NCBI RefSeq assembly: GCF_037963865.1
Contig: NZ_CP150170.1
Coordinates: 124,001 to 188,000 of the forward strand
DNA: 64,000 nucleotides
Source: Paenibacillus sp. FSL R10-2734
GTDB taxonomy: Bacteria; Bacillota; Bacilli; Paenibacillales; Paenibacillaceae
Direction of reading: 5' to 3'
The translations under genes were made by a program, and so were the position numbers. Positions 17,401 to 26,084 of this stretch are shown one piece after another; position 1 is the first letter of the stretch; each line of letters opens with the position of its first letter. The notes beneath the pieces are model-generated. The model had not been told where the DNA came from. It made no database searches and saw only the letters and a program-made list of their open reading frames with translations.

Positions 17401-18456
17401 TCAATTCACGGCATCCGGAATTACGGATTCGCCGTTTATTTTCATAATCATCGGCTGCTCCAGATGGCTGGCCAGTACATCTCCTTCAAAATTCATTGGC
17501 TGAACCTCGCCACCGAGTGCGCTTTTGACGGCTAGATAAGGAAAGTTAATCCCTGACAGACACGACATATGCAGCCCGCCGGACATTCGCGGGTTAATTT
17601 CCAATAACTTAGGAGTATCTCCATTATATTTCATTTGAATATTGAAATTGAAGGGGATTTTATAAACTTCTGCAACTCTAGCCGCAATCTCCTCCAGTTC
17701 CGGAATATGTTCCATCAATCGCAGACGACCGCCCACTTTACGACGTGGTACCGCTACTAACAGCTTACCGTTATCATCTGCCAGACAATCTATACTATAC
17801 TCGTAACCTTCCAGCAATTCCATAACCATCAAATCAGGGAAAGTCGTTCTGCTTGCAAGAATACGATAGGCATCATCAAACGTAATCAATGGAGTTACAT
17901 ATCCAAAAAGCTCTTGAAGAGGATCACGGTTATTGTCGATAATCCGGAAGCCTAACCCACCTTCTGTTTCAGTAGGCTTAAAGCAGACACGATGTCCCTT
18001 GGCGACAAGATCCTCGTAAGCCTCTTTAAATTGCTCCGCTGTACTGACCACGTGATAATCTGGGATACTCATGATGCCCTGCTCACTAACATTCTCGTAA
18101 AATTTACCTTTGTCCATAATGGACTCCAGCAGATCAAGATCTCTGCAGACCAGAACCTTCGTACCAATCGCATCAAACATTGCCACATGTAAAGCAATAT
18201 CAAGCATGTGCAACCGAGGAATAAAAACATCGATCTCATTACGCCGACAGAAATCAACGCAAAACTGAACATATTCTATTCCCTTCAGCGCCGGCTCGGT
18301 TTCAGCAAAATCAGCACCTTGTAGCGACATATGGCGGATATCAGGGTGTGTTGCAAAGATTTGAACCGGTATACCATCCTCGTTATTGCGGAGGAGATTC
18401 ATATAATGGTAAGCCACGGAAAACCAACGATTGAAATAAATATTTACCTTTTTCAT
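17401..18456 (-). CDS. ATP-grasp ligase of the Ter biosynthetic module
   Basis: This ATP-grasp enzyme (351 residues; ATPgrasp_Ter class) is predicted to join a carboxylate to an amine or other nucleophile via an acyl phosphate. Visible core elements are CFKPTETEGGLGFRIID (nucleotide Lys and Gly-rich loop), MVMELLEGYEYSIDCLAD, and the metal-binding LLEINPRMSGGLHMS. Its ATG overlaps the stop of the HAD gene (ATGA), and GGGAG precedes it. As last of five overlapping enzyme genes it likely performs the final condensation in making the pathway's small molecule. The substrate is unknown. Confidence 0.9.
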   Translation of the reverse strand: MKKVNIYFNRWFSVAYHYMNLLRNNEDGIPVQIFATHPDIRHMSLQGADFAETEPALKGIEYVQFCVDFCRRNEIDVFIPRLHMLDIALHVAMFDAIGTKVLVCRDLDLLESIMDKGKFYENVSEQGIMSIPDYHVVSTAEQFKEAYEDLVAKGHRVCFKPTETEGGLGFRIIDNNRDPLQELFGYVTPLITFDDAYRILASRTTFPDLMVMELLEGYEYSIDCLADDNGKLLVAVPRRKVGGRLRLMEHIPELEEIAARVAEVYKIPFNFNIQMKYNGDTPKLLEINPRMSGGLHMSCLSGINFPYLAVKSALGGEVQPMNFEGDVLASHLEQPMIMKINGESVIPDAVN

Positions 18457-19286
18457 AGTGGCCCCACTCCCAATGCAGTTAAATTATTATAGATCATATT
18501 TACATACTGCAAAATCTCATCCCCAGCAAAAACACCTGATTCTTTGGTAAATGGATACCTTGATTTTACAAGACCACTCTGCTGCTCTGCAAATATTTCG
18601 CCATGGCAAGGAGCAATAGCATAGTCGGCACTCTCAAGCAGACTCTTATCTAGCAGTGAATCCCCGGAGGCTACCATAGGTTCAGAGCGAACTGTGCGCC
18701 GCAAATGAAGTATAGCATCGCTTTTGTTCACGGCTGCCGGCACAGCGTACAGCTTGCGACCTTGTAAAGAAACTCTCCAGCCGAGGTTGTAGAGCCGATC
18801 CGATAGATTGGTGATTTCATCTAGAGGCAGCTGATCCCGATAAACCATGAAGGAATAAAATAGATCATCACAATAATGCTCGCTAATAATCCAATCCTCA
18901 CGTACAACAGCCTTGATATACGTTCTAACTTCTTCTGCCGCAGCAGAGTGACGAGCTACCAATCTACCGATTGATTCTCTCCATTCCCTATCCACAACAC
19001 CACCGATTAGAATATTACCTCCATTACTTGTAACCGCATAGTCAGGTATGACCGTTTCTTGAAACAGATTAATACGCTTGTACTGTTGTATTGTACGCGT
19101 AGTAACCGGGATAAAAATAACCCGTGTGGTAAGATCCAGTAACTGATGAAGTGCTTGCTCCGAAATATAGGATCTCGTCTTTCCCTCTATAATTTCCGCC
19201 GGAATTAGACCCGGAGTATTCTCCGGAACACCAATTGCACCTAAAGAGTAAATCAAAGTACGATCCAAATCACTAGCATATATCAT
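18453..19286 (-). CDS. HAD-superfamily phosphatase of the Ter module
   Basis: This is a predicted phosphohydrolase of 277 residues. The nucleophile motif YASDLDRTLIYS gives the catalytic DxD at residues 5 and 7, VTTRT is motif II, and MVASGDSLLDKSLL is the acidic motif IV. A cap domain occupies the middle. GGGGAG precedes the ATG, which overlaps the preceding gene's stop, and its own stop overlaps the ATP-grasp start. In this context it would remove a phosphate from the phosphoribosylated intermediate. Cof/SPP-like sucrose phosphatase similarity exists at the fold level only. Confidence 0.88.
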   Translation of the reverse strand: MIYASDLDRTLIYSLGAIGVPENTPGLIPAEIIEGKTRSYISEQALHQLLDLTTRVIFIPVTTRTIQQYKRINLFQETVIPDYAVTSNGGNILIGGVVDREWRESIGRLVARHSAAAEEVRTYIKAVVREDWIISEHYCDDLFYSFMVYRDQLPLDEITNLSDRLYNLGWRVSLQGRKLYAVPAAVNKSDAILHLRRTVRSEPMVASGDSLLDKSLLESADYAIAPCHGEIFAEQQSGLVKSRYPFTKESGVFAGDEILQYVNMIYNNLTALGVGPL

Positions 19287-20434
19287 TCTGTCTCCCCCTT
19301 CAGCGGCTTAATTATTCCGCAGCAGGAGTACGTCATTCCAGGAAATATCTCAACTGGAACACCCCTATCCTTCGCTAAGAGAAGAATATGCCTTAGATTC
19401 GGATTATCCATAGTATCGACAAGAATTTTCCAGGGTACTCTGCGCAGTAGTACACGGGTTGTTTCACCAACCCCCGGCTTGATCAGATTAATGTTATCTA
19501 TACCGAAAGTCTCCTGAATACTCTGAATATCACGAAGACCCTGCCAAGTGATTTCTGGCGGATGCTCCAGCATCTGTTCGCAAACGCTCTTCGCTTCTGC
19601 TACTACAGAAGGGAAATACGGGCAAATGGTATCAATAAATACATTGGACTCGTCTGCATCCAGCCACTCCTTATAAAACTTTGAGCCATGAAATTCCTCA
19701 GGACCAATGAGATCAGCGTGTAACACCGTTCGGCTCATCAGCCCTGACACGGTAGAATTTAAGCAGGCGCTAGGAATGAGATAGTCTTCTCTAGTCCCAA
19801 ACGTGCCTGCGCAGTTTCCAGGGTCAGCCAAAACGGCAAGATCATCATTTAAGCGAATACCATACTTCTCATAGAGTCTGTTGCAAGAATCTATCAGTAC
19901 CCCACGAATAGCCCCTTTTCCTGTCCATCCATCGATAAACTGCAAATCAGCATCAAGTCCATGCTTTTGCAAGATGTAGATTAGCGCGTTCTCATCTATA
20001 CCCTTGCCCCGAATAATAGAAATACTATAATGCGGTAGATCTACTTCGTATCGCTCTGCTATATAACGCTTAATCAGTATACCAACGGGTGTTCCTGCTC
20101 TTGCTAAAGAGACAAGCACACTACCTAGCCCTCTTCTTGCGACAATCATCTCAGAAACAATGGCAACAGCTAAAGCTACCTTCTTAGCCGATTGCTGCAG
20201 CGTCTCGCGAAACAATTCAATATACTGCTCGGTAGGCTGATATTCAACGGGCAGCATCTCAGAATAATGGACACCCGATTGAATTGCTTCTTCCCTTTCT
20301 TCCGTCGCCAATTCTAGCGAAACATCACTAAGATCCTTGAGCAGAAACGTAACATCTGACGGTGGATAGCTACCTAGCGGAACCGGTTCTGCTATTTTTT
20401 TGTCCATGATTTTATGATTACTTGTTCCCTTCAT
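19283..20434 (-). CDS. Phosphoribosyltransferase-like protein with PELOTA-type C-terminus (StiP family)
   Basis: This protein belongs to the family annotated in databases as 'cysteine protease StiP' and as PRTase_1 plus PELOTA_1. Domain analysis in the literature treats it as a phosphoribosyltransferase. Features are VSLARAGTPVGILIKRY, LADPGNCAGTFGTREDYLIP and, in the C-terminal ~70 residues, a PELOTA-like RNA-binding fold region (TTRVLLRRVPWKILVDT, DRGVPVEIFPGMTYSCCGI). ATG 20434, with GTGGAGG nine bases upstream, is preferred to 20449. It overlaps the end of the upstream PRTase gene by 17 bp and touches the HAD gene. Protease activity is not supported by any motif I can see. Confidence 0.85.
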   Translation of the reverse strand: MKGTSNHKIMDKKIAEPVPLGSYPPSDVTFLLKDLSDVSLELATEEREEAIQSGVHYSEMLPVEYQPTEQYIELFRETLQQSAKKVALAVAIVSEMIVARRGLGSVLVSLARAGTPVGILIKRYIAERYEVDLPHYSISIIRGKGIDENALIYILQKHGLDADLQFIDGWTGKGAIRGVLIDSCNRLYEKYGIRLNDDLAVLADPGNCAGTFGTREDYLIPSACLNSTVSGLMSRTVLHADLIGPEEFHGSKFYKEWLDADESNVFIDTICPYFPSVVAEAKSVCEQMLEHPPEITWQGLRDIQSIQETFGIDNINLIKPGVGETTRVLLRRVPWKILVDTMDNPNLRHILLLAKDRGVPVEIFPGMTYSCCGIIKPLKGETE

Positions 20435-21860
20435 ACTGGGGGCCTCCACTTCTTCCTTCAGGGCTCAGTACAATAAGATGCACTTTATGGCGGGCCAGCT
20501 TCTTCAGTATATCAAGCATAGGCTTCATTCTTTCATGCGGTACATCACGCTCAATCAGCACGAATATATCATCATACTGATCGGGGTCCACATTATAAAT
20601 AAAGTTTGTAATTTCCGGATCGCCAGCTGAAGGATATGCCGCAGCACTATGTACCCCGTAATCTGGTCTACGCTCAGGGTGGATAGGACTTCGAGTAGAG
20701 GACTGATATGAAATGCCTTCTCCCATTTCAGCCGCTATCCGCATAGGAAGATACATAAATTCCCCTACACCCATCACTAGAGTCCTAGAATCTTCTTCTC
20801 GTAGTTCTCTAAGCTGTGCCGCTATCCGGGTTACACCTACATCAAGATCATTATTATTCAGTGACTCCAGTCCGAAACGACCGCTGTGTTTCACATAAGG
20901 AGATGGGTTCGTATCACCATATGAATCTATGGATGTCACCTGCAGACGTTCTAGACCATCCTCTACATAAGTTGTCACCACTTCGGATTCTACTGAAGGC
21001 AATAACAAATCTTTGTCGTTCCTAGCATTAAGCAAAGGAGTCCCTTTTACTTCAATACTACCCTGAAGCAAACACAAAGACTTAATCCGAATCCCTAGTT
21101 CCTGCTCTAATTCGCTGTAGGTCTGAAGATTGTTACCGCTCCTCCAATCCAAAATAGAAACGACTACGTATTCCTCCCGAGGGAATTTGGACTGAATATC
21201 ACGGATCGTATTGATTGCTGTATTCCCGGTTGTAATCTCATCATCCACCAGTATAATCGGCTCAGTCCCTGATAATAGTTCAGCGTTCAAGGCGTAACAT
21301 AGATGGTCAACCGCATGTGAATGCTCCTCTTCAAAGCTAACAATCGACTCCAAATTAAGAATTTGTTCACGCGTAGTATGAATATATGATGCTGCATCAG
21401 CAAACATGTTGTACACACTGTGTCCCAGTGCAGTTGCAGTCTCAGCAAAGCCAATAAAGACAACAGGCCTAGGAAGAACTAGCCGTGCGGCTAACAAATG
21501 CTGATAGGCCTCCTTGGCAAACTCAGGGTGAATCAGCCCGTGTACTGCTTTATCCAATAAATCTTCCATACAATCATTATCCGTAGAATCACCGTTCATC
21601 TCCTGATATAACAGCAGCCCTAATGCAGCCCCACTTAATAGCGAAGTGTATGGATTGACTGGGATATGTTTGCCAAGTACCTTGCTGACGAACAGGAAGG
21701 AGCGCTTCTTATTAATTCGGGCCGCCATGGAGAATAGAGCATCCACAGGCATATGAAAGGGGTTAGATGTTTCGGTAACCGTGACCTGCAGGTTCTCGAC
21801 TATGTTATACGTGTGTAAATTCGTTTTCGGGTAATAATCCGACAAAATGCTGTTGTTCAT
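20418..21860 (-). CDS. Phosphoribosyltransferase with C-terminal TRSP domain
   Basis: The first ~270 residues are a PRTase. The PRPP loop is IILVDDEITTGNTAINTIRD, and VVFIGFAETATALGHSVYNM supplies the other conserved core strand. The C-terminal half carries the namesake motif of the TRSP domain (YQSSTRSPIHPE, about residue 390) after LVMGVGEFMYLPMRIAAEMG. Its ATG lies inside the end of the preceding lyase gene (56-bp overlap) with GGGGTG four bases upstream, implying translational coupling. It is expected to attach a ribose-5-phosphate to a base-like precursor, giving a nucleoside-like intermediate. Length 480. Confidence 0.88.
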   Translation of the reverse strand: MNNSILSDYYPKTNLHTYNIVENLQVTVTETSNPFHMPVDALFSMAARINKKRSFLFVSKVLGKHIPVNPYTSLLSGAALGLLLYQEMNGDSTDNDCMEDLLDKAVHGLIHPEFAKEAYQHLLAARLVLPRPVVFIGFAETATALGHSVYNMFADAASYIHTTREQILNLESIVSFEEEHSHAVDHLCYALNAELLSGTEPIILVDDEITTGNTAINTIRDIQSKFPREEYVVVSILDWRSGNNLQTYSELEQELGIRIKSLCLLQGSIEVKGTPLLNARNDKDLLLPSVESEVVTTYVEDGLERLQVTSIDSYGDTNPSPYVKHSGRFGLESLNNNDLDVGVTRIAAQLRELREEDSRTLVMGVGEFMYLPMRIAAEMGEGISYQSSTRSPIHPERRPDYGVHSAAAYPSAGDPEITNFIYNVDPDQYDDIFVLIERDVPHERMKPMLDILKKLARHKVHLIVLSPEGRSGGPQYEGNK

Positions 21861-23016
21861 GTAACACCCCGTATACTTGTGATCGTAGTAAAATTCGTTT
21901 TGCCCAGTTCAAATGCGGCTTGATCTCATTCATCTTATTAGAATATTGACTCTTGAAGACGCCAAGGCTACCATCGTTACTCTCTACGATACTGCAGGCG
22001 TCAACATATTCCTCATGCATAACCGTATACATGGCCTGAACAGGTCTGAGGTGAGAGGGATGTATAATCGTCTTGCCCAAAATCCCATTTTCCTTATCCA
22101 AAATCACTTCACGAATAAGTCCATCCATGCTGCTAGAAATGTAACTATTACGCATGTCGCGGCCGCTTTTACCATAGGTATCCTCAAACGGGGTCTGCCG
22201 CAGCTGTGGCCTGAGCACCCGATGTCCTTTATTGGCAAAATACTCCCAGACTGGCCCGGAAATTACATACCCCTCTTCCACTCTACCAAATATATTAATA
22301 ATATCCGATATGCAGTCCCGAATAGGGGTCAGATCATAGATACTAATATCAGGACTACGGCGCAGTCCGAACAAACTAGAGAAGTCTGTTGCTCCAATTC
22401 TAACGTTTAACACATACTCGCGATAGTTGCCTAGTAAATTACGAATAGATAAAAGACTCTCTACTCTACTCTCTCGGTAAATAATAGGCGCACTTTCTAG
22501 TATCGGCATGCCATACAGCACAGGGTCTGAGTAGCTGCGCGTTCTATTGTAATCGGCTATCGCCTCAAAATATTGGATTCCGTTGTCAACCGAAAACTTA
22601 GGAAAAACAAAACCCGTTAACATCGTAATTAAAGATCCTAATCGAAAAATCAGTTGCCGTAGCTGCTCTGGATTACGAACTCGGATAAATAGAAGCGGAA
22701 GACTATCGCTCCCACCTGGTTCATTCTCCGCATATGCAGCGAGGAAAATAAGATGCTGAATGAGAGACTCCTCTGCATGGTCAACCTCGTTATCTCCAAT
22801 CGCATCCTCCAGATCAATAATAACGGTTACAAGCCCTGCACTTTTAAGCTTCAAAATGTCTTCAGGAACACTAGCACGAGTTGCCGGCATATAAAGGGCA
22901 GCACCAACAGCATGTGCCAGCAAATCCTTGCTCGTAGTATTATGGTTAAATGAAATCGGCGGATTATAAAATAAGGCTATTTCTTGTTCTTTCGTCAGGT
23001 AATCGAAGTATCTCAA
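21805..23016 (-). CDS. HpcH/HpaI-type C-C bond lyase of the Ter module
   Basis: This TIM-barrel aldolase/citrate-lyase-like enzyme (403 residues) is the first gene of the enzyme module. Seen motifs are TVIIDLEDAIGDNEVDHAEE (metal/acid residues), LLFIRVRNPEQLR (the Arg that holds the acid substrate), GFVFPKFSV and LNVRIGATDFSSLFGLRRSP. TTG 23016 is the start, with GGGGGAA six bases upstream. It probably cleaves or forms a carbon-carbon bond to deliver a carboxylic precursor to the PRTase and ATP-grasp steps. It is preceded by a 172-bp gap with a long cruciform-like stem (23057-23137). Confidence 0.87.
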   Translation of the reverse strand: MRYFDYLTKEQEIALFYNPPISFNHNTTSKDLLAHAVGAALYMPATRASVPEDILKLKSAGLVTVIIDLEDAIGDNEVDHAEESLIQHLIFLAAYAENEPGGSDSLPLLFIRVRNPEQLRQLIFRLGSLITMLTGFVFPKFSVDNGIQYFEAIADYNRTRSYSDPVLYGMPILESAPIIYRESRVESLLSIRNLLGNYREYVLNVRIGATDFSSLFGLRRSPDISIYDLTPIRDCISDIINIFGRVEEGYVISGPVWEYFANKGHRVLRPQLRQTPFEDTYGKSGRDMRNSYISSSMDGLIREVILDKENGILGKTIIHPSHLRPVQAMYTVMHEEYVDACSIVESNDGSLGVFKSQYSNKMNEIKPHLNWAKRILLRSQVYGVLHEQQHFVGLLPENEFTHV

Positions 23017-23056
23017 GATGGTTCCCCCTTATAGTTTTGCGAAGCCAAGCAAAACA

Positions 23057-23137
23057 AGCGTAGACCTCTCCTATAGAGAGTGTCAGAACCAGCTATACCA
23101 TCTCCGGTTCTCTCATATATAAGTGAAGGCCTACGCT
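23057..23137 (-). other. Structured leader or terminator between terC and the enzyme module
   Basis: Minus-strand AGCGTAGGCCT (23137-23127) pairs with AGGTCTACGCT (23067-23057). An inner hairpin pairs AGAACC with GGTTCT, and a further AGAG/CTCT pairing is possible. The tail is TTGTTTTGC. It could be a terminator or attenuator, or an RNA element controlling the lyase gene 41 bp downstream. It does not match the yybP-ykoY manganese riboswitch. Confidence 0.5.
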
Positions 23138-23188
23138 ATAAACATATACGATTACCTGAAAGCAGCTGTTGTTCAACTAGCCTTAAAA

Positions 23189-23929
23189 TCAAGCATTTCT
23201 ATGGGCTTCTTTTTTCTTACGCAGTACGCTGTAGATTATCGTACCGCCGAATACAAGAATAATGATCGAAAAGAATAATACATGTGGCATTTCAAATCCA
23301 AAAGCACCTGCGAGCATTTTACCAGCAATAATGGCAATCAGCGCAAAAGCCGCACGCTCCAGCTCTGGGATTTTATCAATAAGCTTCAAGAATAATTGCG
23401 CTACTCCCCGCATCATCAGAACACCTATTAGACCGCCCATAAAGAGCACCCAGACCTCGTTACTAACTCCAAAAGCAGCAATGACACTATCAATACTGAA
23501 GGCAATATCCATCAATTCAACAAGGAGCACCGTTTTCCAAAAAGAGAACCCCTTATTCTCGACATGCTCATCCCCACCACGCTTAAATAATCCGCCATAA
23601 GCGATGTAGAAGAGATAAGCTGCACCGAGAACCTTAACCAACATAAATTTGATGAGAAAAGTCCCGAGACCAATAGCCAAAAATCTGAATAAATAAGCTC
23701 CTATGATTCCGTAGAAAAGCGCCTTTTTCTGTTGTTCTTTAGGTAAATGCTTCACCATGACGGCGAGCACGAGCGCATTATCTGCAGAGAGCAGCCCTTC
23801 CAGCAGCACTAAGCTGCCTATAATGCCCCAGCTAACCGGGTCAGAGAGCGTACCTACAACATCGCTCCATGAGAAAAAATGACCGTAGTTCTCACTAATA
23901 TTCCTGAAAAAATCAGCGAACCAATCCAT
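23189..23929 (-). CDS. terC: TerC-family integral membrane protein
   Basis: This polytopic membrane protein of 246 residues has about seven helices. Family signatures are LLEGLLSADNALVLAVMVKH (acidic SADN in a membrane helix) and LMDIAFSIDSVIAAFGVSN. These acidic intramembrane residues are conserved in TerC/Alx/YkoY proteins, several of which export manganese or help metalate secreted enzymes. GGAGG precedes the ATG. It follows the TerD-TerA fusion by 26 bp. In this locus it probably forms the membrane part of the stress apparatus. Confidence 0.93.
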   Translation of the reverse strand: MDWFADFFRNISENYGHFFSWSDVVGTLSDPVSWGIIGSLVLLEGLLSADNALVLAVMVKHLPKEQQKKALFYGIIGAYLFRFLAIGLGTFLIKFMLVKVLGAAYLFYIAYGGLFKRGGDEHVENKGFSFWKTVLLVELMDIAFSIDSVIAAFGVSNEVWVLFMGGLIGVLMMRGVAQLFLKLIDKIPELERAAFALIAIIAGKMLAGAFGFEMPHVLFFSIIILVFGGTIIYSVLRKKKEAHRNA

Positions 23930-23955
23930 TACACTTGCGCCTCCGGAAAAATCGT

Positions 23956-25221
23956 TTATTTACTGCCAGCAACCCAGCGCAGTCCCCATCCATGAGCCTC
24001 ATCAATCTCGCGATGACCACTGTAATATTGGACCAGCCGTTCAACACTGAAGGTCTCGTTATTCACATTCCGGAATAACGCGATTGCACACATGCCTTTA
24101 CGGTTGTTATGCTCGTCCATATTAACAATAATATCGGGTCCATCACTCTGGGTAATCGTGATAACTCCGTCAGCTTCCGACCAATTGGTAACTCCTTTAT
24201 AAATAAAAGAAAAAATTAGAATCCGTTCTATTTCGGCAATTTTGCTACCATTAATCCGTAGATTCTCACCAGTTGTTACAGAGCCTGTCCGATCATCTCC
24301 ATCAAGCATGACATAAGGAGGCTGGTTTAACGAGCCAAAAGCATTACCTAGCGCTTGAACTACTCCCTTACTACCATTCTTCAGCTCATATAAACAAGCA
24401 AGATCTAAATCCACACCGTTTTTACGACTAAAAAGCCCTCCACCTTGTTTCTGATTCCAGTTGAGGTTAATTAGCAATTCGCCTAAACCACCAGCTGATT
24501 TCTTCAGGTTGATCGAATCACCTTTTTTCTTGAGTTCGATCTTCTTCAGGTTGAGATTGATCGGCGGAGGTGTTACAGGTGGTGGTGGAATCTGAACCTT
24601 AGGCTCCGCTATCGGTGGTGCTGGTTGACGTTTAAGCTCTGGCTGTGGAGCAGCAGGCGTCGGTGCCGGCTCATCGTTCGCTTCTATACCAAAGTTCCGA
24701 CACAGTTCCTTTAGACCACCAGCAAATCCCGCGGCAATGGCGCTAAATTTCCATTCGCCGTTATATCTATATAATTCTCCTACCACAACAGCCGTTTCTA
24801 CGGAGAAATGATTTTCAAGATCACATCGGAGGAGCTCCGCACCTGTCACTTGATTCAGAATCCGAAAATAGGCCTGATTTACCTGCCTAAAACTTTGAGC
24901 TCGCTTCTCACCATCATAAATGGTAAGTGTAAATGCGAGTTTCATTACATCAGAAGGAACTTTGTTTAGTTCCACTTCAAATCGCTTGAGATTGTTTGAT
25001 GTAGGCACTTCCTTATATCTGATATAAGGTGTAGACGGATTATTATAAAATATCAAATCCTCATCTTTGCTTACTTTACCTTGCGCTCCAAGCAGAAACG
25101 CTGAAGTATCGATCTCTAGTGAAGATGGCGATTGCCATCCAAGCTCTATGATAAGAGAATCAAGTCCCGGATTCCCTTTAGTTAGATCCACCTTTTGTCC
25201 TTTGACAACTTTAATTCCCAT
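23956..25221 (-). CDS. TerD-TerA fusion protein
   Basis: Two Ter domains lie in one chain of 421 residues. The N-terminal TerD-like domain (about 1-180) starts GIKVVKGQKVDLTKGNPGL. It keeps IDTSAFLL but has lost the acidic GDNxTGxGxGDDE calcium loop, replaced by PTSNNLKRFEVEL. A Pro-rich linker (about 195-225, PPPPVTPPP) leads to a TerA-type domain with VDLDLACLYEL and LDGDDRTGS intact. ATG 25221 is preceded by AGGTGGCG. Separate TerA and TerD genes are common elsewhere, so fusion suggests the two act in one complex. The first domain is probably a scaffold rather than a calcium sensor. Confidence 0.85.
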   Translation of the reverse strand: MGIKVVKGQKVDLTKGNPGLDSLIIELGWQSPSSLEIDTSAFLLGAQGKVSKDEDLIFYNNPSTPYIRYKEVPTSNNLKRFEVELNKVPSDVMKLAFTLTIYDGEKRAQSFRQVNQAYFRILNQVTGAELLRCDLENHFSVETAVVVGELYRYNGEWKFSAIAAGFAGGLKELCRNFGIEANDEPAPTPAAPQPELKRQPAPPIAEPKVQIPPPPVTPPPINLNLKKIELKKKGDSINLKKSAGGLGELLINLNWNQKQGGGLFSRKNGVDLDLACLYELKNGSKGVVQALGNAFGSLNQPPYVMLDGDDRTGSVTTGENLRINGSKIAEIERILIFSFIYKGVTNWSEADGVITITQSDGPDIIVNMDEHNNRKGMCAIALFRNVNNETFSVERLVQYYSGHREIDEAHGWGLRWVAGSK

Positions 25222-25325
25222 TCTTACGCCACCTTTATAAATGGAGTAAAATAACCCCACAAAGTGGAGTTATACTTCGCATCTGTTCCATGTCCTTTGT
25301 AAGGAATCCATAATTAATCAAGTAT

Positions 25326-25363
25326 AAACGCTTTCGGCATCCTTATAAGGACGGTAAGCGTTT
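25326..25363. repeat. Nested palindromes upstream of the TerD-TerA gene
   Basis: AAACGCTT (25326-25333) and AAGCGTTT (25356-25363) enclose the perfect 12-bp palindrome TCCTTATAAGGA (25340-25351). It lies 105 bp before the fusion start and just after the upstream terminator. It may be an operator or leader hairpin for re-initiated transcription. Confidence 0.5.
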
Positions 25364-25409
25364 AAGCGAGAAATATGAGAAATATGAAACTTATACTTTC
25401 TTATATTTT

Positions 25410-25443
25410 AAAAAAAGGGCAGGATCGGTGATGACCCCGCCCG
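25410..25443 (-). terminator. Intra-locus terminator after the third terD
   Basis: On the minus strand GGGCGGGG and CCTGCCC flank a 12-base loop and are followed by seven T. It would end or attenuate transcripts from the terB-terD block before the TerD-TerA gene. Confidence 0.75.
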
Positions 25444-25450
25444 GAAGATA

Positions 25451-26038
25451 CTATTGCGCGTCCAGCCCATAATTTCTACACAATGCGCTGAGGCCGCCGC
25501 CAAAACCACTACCTACTGCCTGGAATTTCCAATCCGCACCATGACGGTAGAATTCACAGAATACAACTGCCGTCTCAGTTGAGAAATCCTCACCTAGGTC
25601 GAAACGGAGCACTTCACGACTCGTCGCAGCATCCACAACACGTACGAACGCATTGGAGACTTGTCCAAAGTTCTGTGCACGGGCTTCGTAATCATAAATC
25701 GTAACGGTTATACCAATACGCTGAATATGGGCAGGAACTTTGCTGAAATCAACGAGTACTTGCTCGTCATCTCCGTCGCCTTCTCCTGTACGGTTATCTC
25801 CTGTGTAGGTTACAGAACCTGAACCACCCGTTGGATTGTTATAGAATACAAAATCATCCGTGCCTTTAGCTTTGCCGTCTTCATGAAGCAGAAACGCTGA
25901 AGCATCGAGGTCAAAATCTTGACCTCCACTATACTTGTTAGTGTCCCAGCCCAATCCAACTACTACCTTTGTCAGACCTGGATTAGTCTTGGTAAGATCA
26001 ATCCGCTGTCCTTTGGAAAGACTGATCGTCACTGACAT
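25451..26038 (-). CDS. terD: TerD-family stress protein (third paralogue)
   Basis: This is a 195-residue beta-sandwich Ter protein. It begins [17 protein letters not shown] and has both calcium-binding elements intact, [10 protein letters not shown] and [14 protein letters not shown]. It ends with the family tail [20 protein letters not shown]. Family members bind calcium and are induced by envelope, oxidative or metal stress (B. subtilis YceC/D/E). The ATG at 26038 is only two bases after AAGG, and the in-frame GTG at 26032 has better spacing, so the first two residues are unsure. A terminator follows. Confidence 0.93.
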   Translation of the reverse strand: MSVTISLSKGQRIDLTKTNPGLTKVVVGLGWDTNKYSGGQDFDLDASAFLLHEDGKAKGTDDFVFYNNPTGGSGSVTYTGDNRTGEGDGDDEQVLVDFSKVPAHIQRIGITVTIYDYEARAQNFGQVSNAFVRVVDAATSREVLRFDLGEDFSTETAVVFCEFYRHGADWKFQAVGSGFGGGLSALCRNYGLDAQ

Positions 26039-26084
26039 AACCTTCTTTCGTGAGTAGATTCAGTTCACTGTGTAACTACAAGAT

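Noticed and set aside
19283..20434. Cysteine protease annotation for the StiP-family gene
   Set aside because: No Cys-His catalytic pattern is recognisable, and context and motifs fit a phosphoribosyltransferase-PELOTA protein better.
23017..23188. yybP-ykoY manganese riboswitch near terC
   Set aside because: The element is downstream of terC, not upstream, and the conserved riboswitch motifs were not found.
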